Shown: positions 10,574 through 19,020 of the stretch, piece by piece
Position numbering within the stretch: the first letter of the stretch is position 1
How the letters are laid out: every line of letters begins with the position of its first letter
NCBI GenBank assembly: GCA_037101405.1
Contig: AP017964.1
Coordinates: forward strand, 186,001-250,000
Direction of reading: 5' to 3'
DNA length: 64,000 nucleotides
Source: Candidatus Megaera polyxenophila
GTDB taxonomy: Bacteria; Pseudomonadota; Alphaproteobacteria; Rickettsiales; Rickettsiaceae
Program-made: the position numbers and the translations under genes
Notes under the pieces: generated by a model
Seen by the model: the letters and a program-made list of their open reading frames with translations, nothing else
What the model was told of the DNA's origin: nothing
Database searches by the model: none

Positions 10574-11089
10574 TATACAAGAACTAAGTAGTGTTCTACA
10601 TCACGACCTTATACTCGAGCATTTTAGACCAGATTGGTAATAATTATGCCCAAAATCCAAATTTTTTACGCTTAAAAACCGTTGCAGCTGTAAGAGATTT
10701 CAGTTTTCTTGCTTGACTATGGCTCATAATCATAATATTCGGGAATCAAATTTAAGCCAATTTTTAACCTTTAAATGAGTTATCGCTACCAAAAATTAAT
10801 ACTACGATAATCTTTTACGCAGCCTACTTTACTATATTATCGTAATACTCAAAACCTTAGTTTTGGCATATGTTACTTCTCTTCAATTTATGAATGCAAC
10901 CGAAAGGAGCTTACTAGATGAGAGCATTTTCCGTTTGTATTCGTTTTTTTATTATTGTAATTTGAAGACAAATAATTTACGTTTAAAACCTTAAAAACCT
11001 CTTGAATTATTGCTCTGTTAGCTGTATATTACGTACTATTGTAAGGTGCTAGGTGGTTTTATACCAATTGAAAATTAGGAGAAAAAGCA
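10574..11089. other. 516-base stretch without a supported gene
   Basis: No frame carries a convincing protein. A 15-codon ATG frame at 10918 has a GGAG upstream but no other support. A 27-codon basic minus-strand frame near 10643-10729 lacks a ribosome-binding site. The last part presumably holds the rplY promoter. The stretch looks like decayed intergenic DNA, as is common in Rickettsiales. Confidence 0.4.
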
Positions 11090-11716
11090 ATGAGTGAAGT
11101 AGTATCGTTAATAGCTCAAATAAGGGAAGAGGTGGGCACTGGTGCATCTAGATCTCTAAGAAAAAAAGGTATGGTTCCTGCTACTATTTATGGGACTGGC
11201 AATAATACTCTATCAATTGCAATTGAAGAAAAAGAAATAACCAAATATTATAGGAAACCACAGTATATGTCTCAGGTATTCCAACTTGAGATCGGTAGCA
11301 AAAAGCACAAGGTTTTACCAAAAGATATACAATTAAATCCAATCACTGAGGTAGTAAGCCATGCTGATTTCGTTTTTCTTGGAAATAAAATACAGAAAAT
11401 GAATATACCTGTTGTTTATTTGAATAATGAAAATAGCATAGGAGTCAAAAGAGGCGGTTATTTTAACACTGTAAGAAGGTTTTTAACTATTCTTTGCCCT
11501 GTAGAAAACTTACCAAGAAAAATAGAAATTGATACCATAGATATGCCTATTGGTAAGTCAATTAAAGCTAAAGAAGCGGTTTTACCCGAAGGCGCTAAGT
11601 TGTTAGATAATCCAGAATTTGTTATTGCTTCTATTGTTGGTAAGAAAGGCAAAGCTGACGTAGAAGCTGAAGAAACAGCAACGGCAGCGCCAGCAGCAAA
11701 ATCTAGTACTAAATAA
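11090..11716 (+). CDS. rplY: 50S ribosomal protein L25/general stress protein Ctc
   Basis: L25 binds 5S rRNA in the large ribosomal subunit. The 208-residue product is the long two-domain (TL5/Ctc) form. Its N-terminal 5S-binding barrel contains REEVGTGASRSLRKKGMVPA and VLPKDIQLNPITEVVSHADF. The C-terminal domain follows, ending in an alanine-rich tail. An AGGAG sits 10 bases before the ATG. It is followed after 12 bases by pth, the usual alphaproteobacterial pairing, so both are probably one operon. Confidence 0.95.
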   Translation: MSEVVSLIAQIREEVGTGASRSLRKKGMVPATIYGTGNNTLSIAIEEKEITKYYRKPQYMSQVFQLEIGSKKHKVLPKDIQLNPITEVVSHADFVFLGNKIQKMNIPVVYLNNENSIGVKRGGYFNTVRRFLTILCPVENLPRKIEIDTIDMPIGKSIKAKEAVLPEGAKLLDNPEFVIASIVGKKGKADVEAEETATAAPAAKSSTK

Positions 11717-11728
11717 ATATTTTAATGG

Positions 11729-12298
11729 ATGTTCTTACTTGTTGGGCTTGGGAATCCCGGAGAGATTTACAGAAAAACTAGGCACAACGCAGGTTTTATG
11801 GCGGTAGATTTTATATCTAACCGCTATAATTTTATCTGGAATCATAAATCAAAATTTAATGCGGATATCGCCCTCGGTAGTATAGAAAATTATAAAACAG
11901 TTTTTTGTAAGCCGACTACTTTTATGAATTTATCTGGGAACGCTGTTTTACCAGTGATGTCTTATTACAAAATAGAGCGTAGTCAATTAATCGTAATACA
12001 TGATGATATTGATCTTGAGTTCTGTAAAGTAAAATGCAAGTTTGGTGGGAGTAACGGTGGTCATAACGGGTTGAAATCCATAGACGAAAAACTAGGGCAG
12101 GATTATTATAGAATTCGAATTGGCATTGGGAGACCTGTTACTAACGGTTCAGGTATTGCGAATTATGTGTTGACTAACTTTTCTGATACAGAATTGCTTG
12201 CTCTTTATAAGAAATATGAAACTATTTTAAAAAACATACACTTGTTATTTTCTTCGGAATTAGAAAATTTTAAAATCCAAATTTCTAAAGATATATAA
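11729..12298 (+). CDS. pth: Peptidyl-tRNA hydrolase
   Basis: Pth releases tRNA from prematurely dropped peptidyl-tRNA. The 189-residue protein carries the signature LVGLGNPGEIYRKTRHNAGF, with the catalytic histidine near residue 22, the FMNLSG substrate loop, the aspartate in IHDDIDLEF and GGSNGGHNGLKS. Length and motif order are normal. It follows rplY by 12 bases on the same strand. In Rickettsia ychF often comes next, but here the gene is followed by about 320 bases without a gene and then the repeat protein. Confidence 0.96.
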   Translation: MFLLVGLGNPGEIYRKTRHNAGFMAVDFISNRYNFIWNHKSKFNADIALGSIENYKTVFCKPTTFMNLSGNAVLPVMSYYKIERSQLIVIHDDIDLEFCKVKCKFGGSNGGHNGLKSIDEKLGQDYYRIRIGIGRPVTNGSGIANYVLTNFSDTELLALYKKYETILKNIHLLFSSELENFKIQISKDI

Positions 12299-12617
12299 AG
12301 CTTTTATAAACACCTATATTCCGCAATTTTTTCTCAATTAAAGCAATTTTTAGGAATTTCTATCTTCCTAGTTTTTTCTGTAATTGGTTTTAGCACTGTT
12401 GTAATACTGTATACTACCCACTTTTTCTGGATATTTTACATTATTATGCTTAATATATAAGTTGTACTTAGTTCAGGTTAACACGTCGTATACCTAAAAT
12501 ACTGCGCTATATAATTTCTAAACCTTAAAGTGAAAAAAGCAATTGATAAGCACCTACTCATCTGCTAGTCTTTCAGCAGAAAGCTATTAAAAAAATAGAT
12601 GTATATTTTAGTAGCTA
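12299..12617. other. 319-base intergenic stretch
   Basis: This is AT-rich sequence between pth and the repeat-protein gene. No open frame, tRNA or clear terminator is visible. It probably contains the promoter of the following gene, but no hexamer pair is convincing. Confidence 0.35.
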
Positions 12618-14354
12618 TTGGCTAAAGTTATTTTGTGGGGAATGATAAAATGTTTTATGGGTAATAATAAAGAGGACTATTTTGAATATATAGATATTAT
12701 TACTGGTACTATCAGAAGAAAAAGGACTGGATTATTTCCAAGGGATAATGAAAACATATTTATTGCAGATAATAATATTACTATTCCAAAAAGCGTAAAG
12801 GATAAGTTGGGGGATAAAATACAAAATGCTCTACCAATTAGTTCAGAAAAGTTCCATTACTCTACCAAAACCTCTCTGCAATCACCAAGCGAGCATAATA
12901 TTCAGGCACCAGAATATTCTCAAAACACAGAAAAATTGCAACTATCCCCTGCTGACTCATTAGCACCAATAACATTCCTTAATGCTAAAGTTAAATTAGA
13001 AGAGGATAAACAGCTAATAGTTAAAAATAATAAGAGTTTGTCTGATGATAGTATTGTAACAGTTGACATACCAGAAACAGCAATAATAACACAAAGGCAT
13101 GTTAAGGAAAAACTACAAATAATAAAAGATACGGCAGATTCAGGAAAAGGAAATGGATTTCAAGAAATAAAAACAGAGGTAGAGAGGCAAATTTTAGCCG
13201 AAGTAGAAAAAGAAACCATAGAACTTGATGAAGAAAATCTACTACAGGAGCAGTTAACACAAAGATTAGCCAGGGAAGAAGAAAAGGAAAGGCAACTACT
13301 GGACACAGAGGACCTTGGAGAACTTGAGGAGCAGGGCATAGGAGTGGGAAACCTGGATTTAGAGGTAGCAGAGGAAAGGCACGTGCAGGAACTAGAGCCG
13401 CCTTTAGAAGAAGAGGATGATAGGCAACTACTGGACGCAGAGGACCTTGGAGAACTTGAGGAGCATGGCCTAGGAGTGGGAAACCTGGATTTAGAGGTAG
13501 CAGAGGAAAGGCAGGCACTGGAGCTGCATGTAGAGGAGGAAGAGGCAAGAAGGTTGGAGCTGCGCGAGGAATATGCGGTGGAATATGTAGAGGTAGAAAA
13601 CCAGCATTTGCTAGAATTAGGGCAGCATATAGAGGTGGATGCGGAGGAACATGTAGGAATAGAAAACCAGCATGCAGTGGAACACATAGAGCCACATTTA
13701 GAAGAAGAGGATGATAGGCAACTACTGGACGCAGAGGACCTTGGAGAACTTGAGGAGCATGGCCTAGGAGTGGGAAACCTGGATTTAGAGGTAGCAGAGG
13801 AAAGGCAGGCACTGGAGCTGCATGTAGAGGAGGAAGAGGTAAGAAGGTTGGAGCTGCGCGAGGAATATGCGGTGGAATATGTAGAGGTAGAAAACCAGCA
13901 TTTGCTAGAATTAGGGCAGCATATAGAGGTGGATGCGGAGGAACATGTAGGAATAGGAAACCAGCATGCAGTGGAACACATAGAGCCGCCTTTAGAAGAA
14001 GAGGATGATAGGCAACTACTGGACGCAGAGGACCTTGGAGAACTTGAGGAGCATGGCCTAGGAGTGGGAAACCTGGATTTAGAGGTAGCAGAGGAAAGGC
14101 AGGCACTGGAGCTGCATGTAGAGGAGGAAGAGGTAAGAAGGTTGGAGCTGCGCGAGGAATATGCGGTGGAATATGTAGAGGTAGAAAACCAGCATTTGCT
14201 AGAATTAGGGCAGCATATAGAGGTGGATGCGGAGGAACATGTAGGAATAGAAAACCAGCATGCAGTGGAACACATAGAGCCACATTTAGAAGAAGAGGAT
14301 GATAGGCAACTACTGGACGCAGAGGGAGGACCGTGGAGGACTTGCGGAGCATGA
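12618..14354 (+). CDS. Acidic tandem-repeat protein, N-terminal part of frameshifted gene
   Basis: The 578-residue product has a unique N-terminal region of about 220 residues followed by highly acidic, glutamate-rich repeats. Three units of exactly 98 residues (13413-14294) are nearly identical, preceded by a shorter diverged copy from about 13279. The TTG at 12618 is only the earliest possible start. ATGs at 12642 and 12657 are likelier, though neither has a well-placed ribosome-binding site. There is no signal peptide or membrane segment. The frame ends within the fourth repeat, and the +1 frame continues the repeat and the rest of the protein (14299-15297). Repeat proteins of this sort are often secreted effectors or surface antigens in Rickettsiales; the function here is unknown. 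Confidence 0.6.
   Translation: MAKVILWGMIKCFMGNNKEDYFEYIDIITGTIRRKRTGLFPRDNENIFIADNNITIPKSVKDKLGDKIQNALPISSEKFHYSTKTSLQSPSEHNIQAPEYSQNTEKLQLSPADSLAPITFLNAKVKLEEDKQLIVKNNKSLSDDSIVTVDIPETAIITQRHVKEKLQIIKDTADSGKGNGFQEIKTEVERQILAEVEKETIELDEENLLQEQLTQRLAREEEKERQLLDTEDLGELEEQGIGVGNLDLEVAEERHVQELEPPLEEEDDRQLLDAEDLGELEEHGLGVGNLDLEVAEERQALELHVEEEEARRLELREEYAVEYVEVENQHLLELGQHIEVDAEEHVGIENQHAVEHIEPHLEEEDDRQLLDAEDLGELEEHGLGVGNLDLEVAEERQALELHVEEEEVRRLELREEYAVEYVEVENQHLLELGQHIEVDAEEHVGIGNQHAVEHIEPPLEEEDDRQLLDAEDLGELEEHGLGVGNLDLEVAEERQALELHVEEEEVRRLELREEYAVEYVEVENQHLLELGQHIEVDAEEHVGIENQHAVEHIEPHLEEEDDRQLLDAEGGPWRTCGA
13413..14294 (+). repeat. Three tandem copies of a 294-bp coding repeat
   Basis: The unit starts GAGGATGATAGGCAACTACT at 13413, 13707, 14001 and again, incompletely, at 14295, so the period is exactly 294 bases (98 codons). 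The copies differ by only a few bases, for example GGCAAGA/GGTAAGA and CCACA/CCGCC. That points to recent amplification or continuing gene conversion. The repeat is more G-rich than the surrounding DNA. It has no stop codon in several frames, which creates long spurious antisense frames. Confidence 0.95.
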
Positions 14355-15297
14355 CGTAGGAGTAGAAGACCTGGGTTTAGAGGAGATGGAAGAGGAACAA
14401 AGGTTAGCTCGGGAGAGACAAGAGGAAGAGGAAAGAAGGGTTGAACTAGAAAGACAAACGTTAGCTCGGGAAGAGGAAGAGGAAAGGCTAGCCAGAAAGG
14501 AAGAAGAAAGAGTAAGACAGCAACAATTGAAAGAACATTATGAGAAACATAATGCGGAAGTTTTAGCAATATTAGCGAGGCAAAAGCAGGAAGAAGGGGA
14601 AAGAATAAGACAGCAACAATTAAAAGAATATTATGATAAATATAATGCTGACGTTTTAGCAAGAGTAGAAAGGCAAAAACGGGAAGAAGAGAGGCAAAAA
14701 CAGCTTCAAAAGTTTAAGGAATATCAGGAACAACAAGTAAGAGAGGTTCTAATTCAGTTAGAGTATAAGAAACAATTAGAAAAACAACGGCTAACTGAAG
14801 TATTAGATAAACTAAAAGAAGGAGTAGTGTCATTAGAATTAGCAAATAAACAAGCTACAAAGCTATTACCAGGAGGAATTTTTTTTAAAGAGCATCTGCT
14901 TGTGCGAGAAGCAAAAAAACAACTGGGACTACAGAAAGTAGCTTTAGAAAATGGAGTGATACCAGGATTGGAAAAATTAGAAGAACTGGAAGAATTAGTA
15001 ATTGGAATAACTAGAACAGCAGAAGTAATAACACAAGAAACGCAAAGATTAAGACAAGTAGAAGCAGTGAAAGCAAGAATTAAACTAGAGCAAATAAAAG
15101 AACCTTTAATAGTAGAAAAATCCCTTTTGCAAAAGATTAAAGAAAAATTGGGTTGTTGTTTTTCAGCAAATGATCACGAGCCAAAACCAAAAATGATCGA
15201 GATGGTTTCCATGCATACTAATGTCCAAGATGAAGAAATATCTGTTGATTCAATAGGAGAACAAGTTCCTGTTAATAGTTCGGTTGAAATTGTATAA
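14299..15297 (+). CDS. Coiled-coil C-terminal part of the frameshifted repeat protein
   Basis: The 332-residue frame continues the preceding repeat gene in the +1 frame. Its first codons before about 14325 only overlap the repeat out of frame; from there the encoded EDRGGLAEHDVGVEDLGLEE matches a diverged repeat unit. A long charged coiled coil follows (many EEER, RQQQLKE and YYDKYNAD units, residues 30-200), then a less charged tail. The original protein would have been about 885 residues. Independent translation is possible but no good ribosome-binding site is seen at 14299. Confidence 0.55.
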   Translation: MIGNYWTQREDRGGLAEHDVGVEDLGLEEMEEEQRLARERQEEEERRVELERQTLAREEEEERLARKEEERVRQQQLKEHYEKHNAEVLAILARQKQEEGERIRQQQLKEYYDKYNADVLARVERQKREEERQKQLQKFKEYQEQQVREVLIQLEYKKQLEKQRLTEVLDKLKEGVVSLELANKQATKLLPGGIFFKEHLLVREAKKQLGLQKVALENGVIPGLEKLEELEELVIGITRTAEVITQETQRLRQVEAVKARIKLEQIKEPLIVEKSLLQKIKEKLGCCFSANDHEPKPKMIEMVSMHTNVQDEEISVDSIGEQVPVNSSVEIV

Positions 15298-15559
15298 ATT
15301 TATAGTAAGGACCAGTTTTTATACATTTATAAGCTTAAATTACGCGTAGAAGATACTTTATTTAGCAAAATATAACAAAGTGTAGGTTTTTCTTCAATCA
15401 ATAATAATTTTAAGCGAAAAGTTAAAATTGATAACAAACAATAAAAAATCAATTTTAAAATGTTCCTAGATATTTTCTTTCTATCGTTATCTTTATAACA
15501 GATATAAATCCACTTAAGTCACCCATTAAAATCTACTAAAATACTGATCTTAATAAAGG

Positions 15560-15634
15560 TGGTGCCGGATGTCGGATTCGAACTGACGACCGACCGCTTA
15601 CAAGGCGGTTGCTCTACCACTGAGCTAATCCGGC
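15560..15634 (-). tRNA. tRNA-Thr (anticodon TGT)
   Basis: The minus strand folds into a cloverleaf. The acceptor stem GCCGGAT pairs with ATCCGGC, the D-arm contains AGCTCAGTGGTAGAGC, and the T-arm contains GTTCGAATCC. The anticodon loop CTTGTAA gives TGT, which reads ACA. The 3' CCA is encoded (15560-15562). The top pair of the anticodon stem looks mismatched. Confidence 0.93.
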
Positions 15635-15813
15635 TAAGTATTAATATGAAATATTACCTCAAAAATCAAACCTTTCAAGACTTATTATGTAACCTTCAGG
15701 TAAGAACAGAAGTTACCAATATAATATAAGAAAACCGCCTAGAAAATATTGCAACTTCTACCACTATAATAATTATGTTAAACTCGCTAAATTTTAACTC
15801 TAATTATGGAATG

Positions 15814-16155
15814 TTAGCTTGCAGTATTCTTTAGCTCTTTTTTAGAAGGCTTTTTAACCTGCCCCTTAACTTTTGCAGCTACTTTCTTTTCAATAGAAGC
15901 AGGAAGTTTAATACCGGCAGCCTGAATAAATTTAATAACACGCTCGGTAGGTTGCGCTCCTTGCCCGAGCCAATATTCTATGCGATCTTTCTTAAAAGTT
16001 ACTCGATTCTCATCATCTTTTTTTAGAAGAGGGTTATAGGTACCGACTTTTTCAATAAAATCGCCGTCTCTTGGAGCACGGGCATCAGCAACTACTACTC
16101 TATAATAAGGAACTTTTTTTGCTCCGCCTCTAGCTAAACGAATTTTAACTGCCAT
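15814..16155 (-). CDS. rpsP: 30S ribosomal protein S16
   Basis: S16 is a 30S assembly protein. The 113-residue product shows the family pattern from [31 protein letters not shown] to the conserved VGTYNPL and the region around [12 protein letters not shown], with a lysine-rich tail. It lies 12 bases downstream of rpmG on the same strand, so the two are probably cotranscribed. The usual alphaproteobacterial partners rimM and trmD are absent here, as expected for scattered Rickettsiales operons. Confidence 0.96.
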   Translation of the reverse strand: MAVKIRLARGGAKKVPYYRVVVADARAPRDGDFIEKVGTYNPLLKKDDENRVTFKKDRIEYWLGQGAQPTERVIKFIQAAGIKLPASIEKKVAAKVKGQVKKPSKKELKNTAS

Positions 16156-16167
16156 AACTTCATTAAT

Positions 16168-16341
16168 TTATTTAATTTTTTCTTCTTTAAACTCTACGTG
16201 CTTACGAACTTTTGGATCATATTTTTTAAAAGCAAGCTTTTCTGTTACGGTTTTTGGATTACGTTTTTTTACTAAAAAATACCCTGTACCAGCAGTGCTA
16301 ACCAGCTTAACCAAAAGATTTTTATTCCTTTTTTTAGACAC
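16168..16341 (-). CDS. rpmG: 50S ribosomal protein L33, GTG start
   Basis: The 57-residue product reads [20 protein letters not shown] at the start. It continues with the L33 core ([31 protein letters not shown]) and ends in EKIK. The only possible start is the GTG at 16341, because an in-frame TAG lies two codons upstream; AGG precedes it closely. L33 belongs to the large subunit near the E site. The four-cysteine zinc motif is absent, so this is the zinc-free form. Confidence 0.93.
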   Translation of the reverse strand: MSKKRNKNLLVKLVSTAGTGYFLVKKRNPKTVTEKLAFKKYDPKVRKHVEFKEEKIK

Positions 16342-16424
16342 AACCTAGAAACCTTATTAAAAATAATTTTCGTATAAATATCTTTGTAAAATATAGTTAG
16401 AATTCTCAATTAGTCAAGAATAAA

Positions 16425-17126
16425 TTAGCCAACATAATAATATCTCCAGATAAATTCGATAATTAATATATGGAAGCAATAAATCAGTAACGCATGACGT
16501 GTTATAGGACTTATATTAAGCGCAACCTTTTTTTCAAAATTGCCATAAGATAACGATAAATACACCATTATTGCAACCACACCACAAAACAATAAATTGG
16601 CCTTACTTAAATCAGAAAAATTAACTACTGTATGTAATAAAGAAACATAAGCAATAACAAAAGCAGCAATTTTGAGATCTATAGATTTTGCCTTAACCAT
16701 ATAACCTATAATAATTATTCCTATAACTAATGAACCATAATCAAAAAGATACGAGGCAAATGGAGATAAAATAACCAGAATGATAAAATGCAACCATCCT
16801 TTTGTTAAACTGTGAAACTGCTTCTGAAAAAGAGAAAGGTAAAGTTGTCCTAAAAAAAGAGAGATTAAAATATTTGCAGGAAAAAAAGATTCAATTATAA
16901 AAATTGTAGATACTAAGTATAATATCACTCCATAAAACAGTATATAAAAATTTACTGAATTTTTAAAGTTATAACCCACAAAAAACCCGAATATGGGCAT
17001 AGCGTACCTACCTACCATCCTTAATGCCATCATTTCAGGAAAAAAATACCCCCCTAAATGATCCACAACCATTGTAACTATTGCTCCTAGCTTCAGCAAA
17101 TCTTGATAATTTGTTTGCTTACCCAT
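16425..17126 (-). CDS. TraX-like multi-pass membrane protein
   Basis: The 233-residue protein is strongly hydrophobic with about seven membrane segments. The N-terminal LLKLGAIVTMVVDHLGGYFF and the later RMVGRYAMPIFGFFVGYN fit the TraX family. That family was named for the F-plasmid pilin N-acetylase and is related to membrane acyltransferases. Chromosomal TraX-like proteins in Rickettsiales have no demonstrated substrate. The gene overlaps the end of murJ by 8 bases, suggesting coupled translation and perhaps a role at the envelope. Assignment rests on the N-terminal motif only. Confidence 0.7.
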   Translation of the reverse strand: MGKQTNYQDLLKLGAIVTMVVDHLGGYFFPEMMALRMVGRYAMPIFGFFVGYNFKNSVNFYILFYGVILYLVSTIFIIESFFPANILISLFLGQLYLSLFQKQFHSLTKGWLHFIILVILSPFASYLFDYGSLVIGIIIIGYMVKAKSIDLKIAAFVIAYVSLLHTVVNFSDLSKANLLFCGVVAIMVYLSLSYGNFEKKVALNISPITRHALLIYCFHILIIEFIWRYYYVG

Positions 17127-18648
17127 GAGCTTTTTTCATGAAAATTAAGTGTAGTTTAAAAAAGTACAATATTAGTATGTAAACCATACCAGCTATAAAA
17201 ATAGTAAAAAACAATGCTAAAGTTTTGATAAACAAATTGTCAGAATAATATAAATCTTGGCAAAAATAATTAGAAAGAAATAACACTAACATCATCACAA
17301 AAGCACTTACTCCTATTTTGTAAATACAGTGTTTAGTCTTAGTAAAAATTTTAAAATCTCCACAATTTTCTGCATATTTATTCAATAATCCAACATTATA
17401 CCAAGCAGCAATACTAGAACCCATAGCAATGCCTACATGGCCAAACGGAATCATTAACACTATATTAAGAAATGTATTAACAAGCAAAGAATAAATAGTA
17501 ATACGCATAGGAGTTTTAGTATCTCCATGAGCATAAAAAATAGGCGTTAATATTTTTGCTATTACAAAAGCCGGTAACCCTAGCGAAAATGCAGCAAGTG
17601 CATTTGCTGTTTTAATCGTATCCTCGGAAACAAAAACCCCTCTCTCATATATTAAATGAATAATAGGATTTGCTAACACAAACAACCCTATTGTAGCTGG
17701 AACAGAAAGGACAAGAGATATAATTATTGCATTATTTTGTAAATTATTAGCGCTTGTAATATCTTTCTTTTGATAAATTTGGGAGAGTTCCGGCAATAAA
17801 ATAGTGCCAAAAGTTACACCAATAATAGCAAGGGGAAGCTGATATAACCTTTCAGCATAAGATAAGATTGAAACAGCACCAGGAATAAAACTAGCAATAG
17901 ATTGTGATACGAATAAATTAACCTGCTGAGCACCAGAACTCATAGCGGCAGGTCCCATATTTTTAAGCAATTTTGTTACATCAGGATCATTACAAAAGTT
18001 AAGAGACGGAGAAAAGGTTAATCTTGCTTTAGATACATAAAACCACATAAAAGCGACTTGTAAAACCCCTGCCAGAATTAGCGAATAAGATATGGCAAAA
18101 TGAGCTGTTAATTTACCCTCAAAAAAATAAGTAAATAATATAACACACACATTCATAATTACTGGAGTAAAAGCAAAAGCAGCAAAGTTTTTAACCGAAT
18201 TTAACATACCGCCTAATATCGCAGTAATTGATATAAAAACTAAATAAGGAGTTGTTATCCTGCACAGTAAAACTGCCAGCTCATACTTTTCCGATACTTC
18301 ATAAAAACCAGGAGCGATTATAGCCATAAGGTAGGGCATTGCTGCCTGCATTATAAGAGTTAATAGAATAAGTACAATGGGTAATAAGGTTAATACTTCC
18401 CCGCTGAACTTGCGCCCTGACTCTCTAGATTCTAGTAATTTTTGACTAAAAATAGGAATAAAAACTATCGATAAAGCGCCCTCCCCGAAAATTCTTCTAA
18501 ATAAATTAGGGAATTTAAAAGCAACATTCACGCAATCTGCAATAGCACTTGATCCAAAAGTTGCCGCAATAAATAACTCCCTGGCTAAGCCGAAAATTCT
18601 GGAAAGCATGGTAAAAAAAGCAACAATAATTCCAGATTTTAATAACAT
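17119..18648 (-). CDS. murJ: Lipid II flippase MurJ
   Basis: MurJ (MviN) flips the peptidoglycan precursor lipid II across the inner membrane. The 509-residue polytopic protein has the MOP-superfamily pattern. The N-terminal MLSRIFGLARELFIAATFG and AFKFPNLFRRIFGEGALSIVFIPIF contain the conserved arginines. VNLFVSQSIAS, SYAERLYQLPLAIIGVTFGTILLPELS and the C-terminal membrane helices follow. Its presence implies that this bacterium still makes some peptidoglycan. It is followed by the overlapping TraX-like gene. Confidence 0.95.
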   Translation of the reverse strand: MLLKSGIIVAFFTMLSRIFGLARELFIAATFGSSAIADCVNVAFKFPNLFRRIFGEGALSIVFIPIFSQKLLESRESGRKFSGEVLTLLPIVLILLTLIMQAAMPYLMAIIAPGFYEVSEKYELAVLLCRITTPYLVFISITAILGGMLNSVKNFAAFAFTPVIMNVCVILFTYFFEGKLTAHFAISYSLILAGVLQVAFMWFYVSKARLTFSPSLNFCNDPDVTKLLKNMGPAAMSSGAQQVNLFVSQSIASFIPGAVSILSYAERLYQLPLAIIGVTFGTILLPELSQIYQKKDITSANNLQNNAIIISLVLSVPATIGLFVLANPIIHLIYERGVFVSEDTIKTANALAAFSLGLPAFVIAKILTPIFYAHGDTKTPMRITIYSLLVNTFLNIVLMIPFGHVGIAMGSSIAAWYNVGLLNKYAENCGDFKIFTKTKHCIYKIGVSAFVMMLVLFLSNYFCQDLYYSDNLFIKTLALFFTIFIAGMVYILILYFFKLHLIFMKKAHG

Positions 18649-18827
18649 TATAAGATATTTTTAGGTTCAGATTAATTAGATGAGCAATAAGAAGAATAAG
18701 TAAACATATTATAATTAAGTTATTCTAAAAATAATTTAAAAGCTGAAAATTATAAACTGCTGTATCGGTTTCTGTATTTCCTCTTAGACGAAATTTACAT
18801 ATTAAAAAAAGATACATACAGGAAAGC

Positions 18828-19018
18828 TCACTTACTCGCAACTACTTTATTTCTTCCTGTTTCTTTTGCTTCGTATAAAGCCTTGTCAGCTTTGCTAATA
18901 AATTCCTCTACAGTATCACCTTGATGATATTCGGCTACACCTATGGAAATTGTTTTATGTATAACACTTACCTGCGCTGGAATGGTAAATTCTGTTCCTT
19001 CTATTAGACTACGTGTTT
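18828..19018 (-). pseudogene. pleD: pleD remnant, C-terminal end of GGDEF domain
   Basis: The minus strand encodes the end of a diguanylate cyclase domain: SVIHKTISIGVAEY, followed by FISKADKALYEAKETGRNKV and a stop at 18828. The GGDEF motif itself is missing. The frame is cut on its upstream side by IS-A. The matching 5' remnant, a receiver domain, lies on the other side of the insertion sequence. Compared with PleD (receiver, receiver-like, GGDEF), roughly 250 codons are absent, so the insertion came with a deletion. The cyclase cannot be functional. Confidence 0.85.
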
Positions 19019-19020
19019 TA

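Noticed and set aside
10918..10965. 15-codon frame with a GGAG upstream, before rplY
   Set aside because: Too short, with no conservation information; a ribosome-binding-like GGAG is common by chance.
13102..14662. Two long minus-strand frames of 416 and 500 codons across the repeat gene
   Set aside because: They exist only because the G-rich repeat has no stop codon in several frames. Their products are monotonous Leu/Pro or Ser/Cys repeats without start signals.
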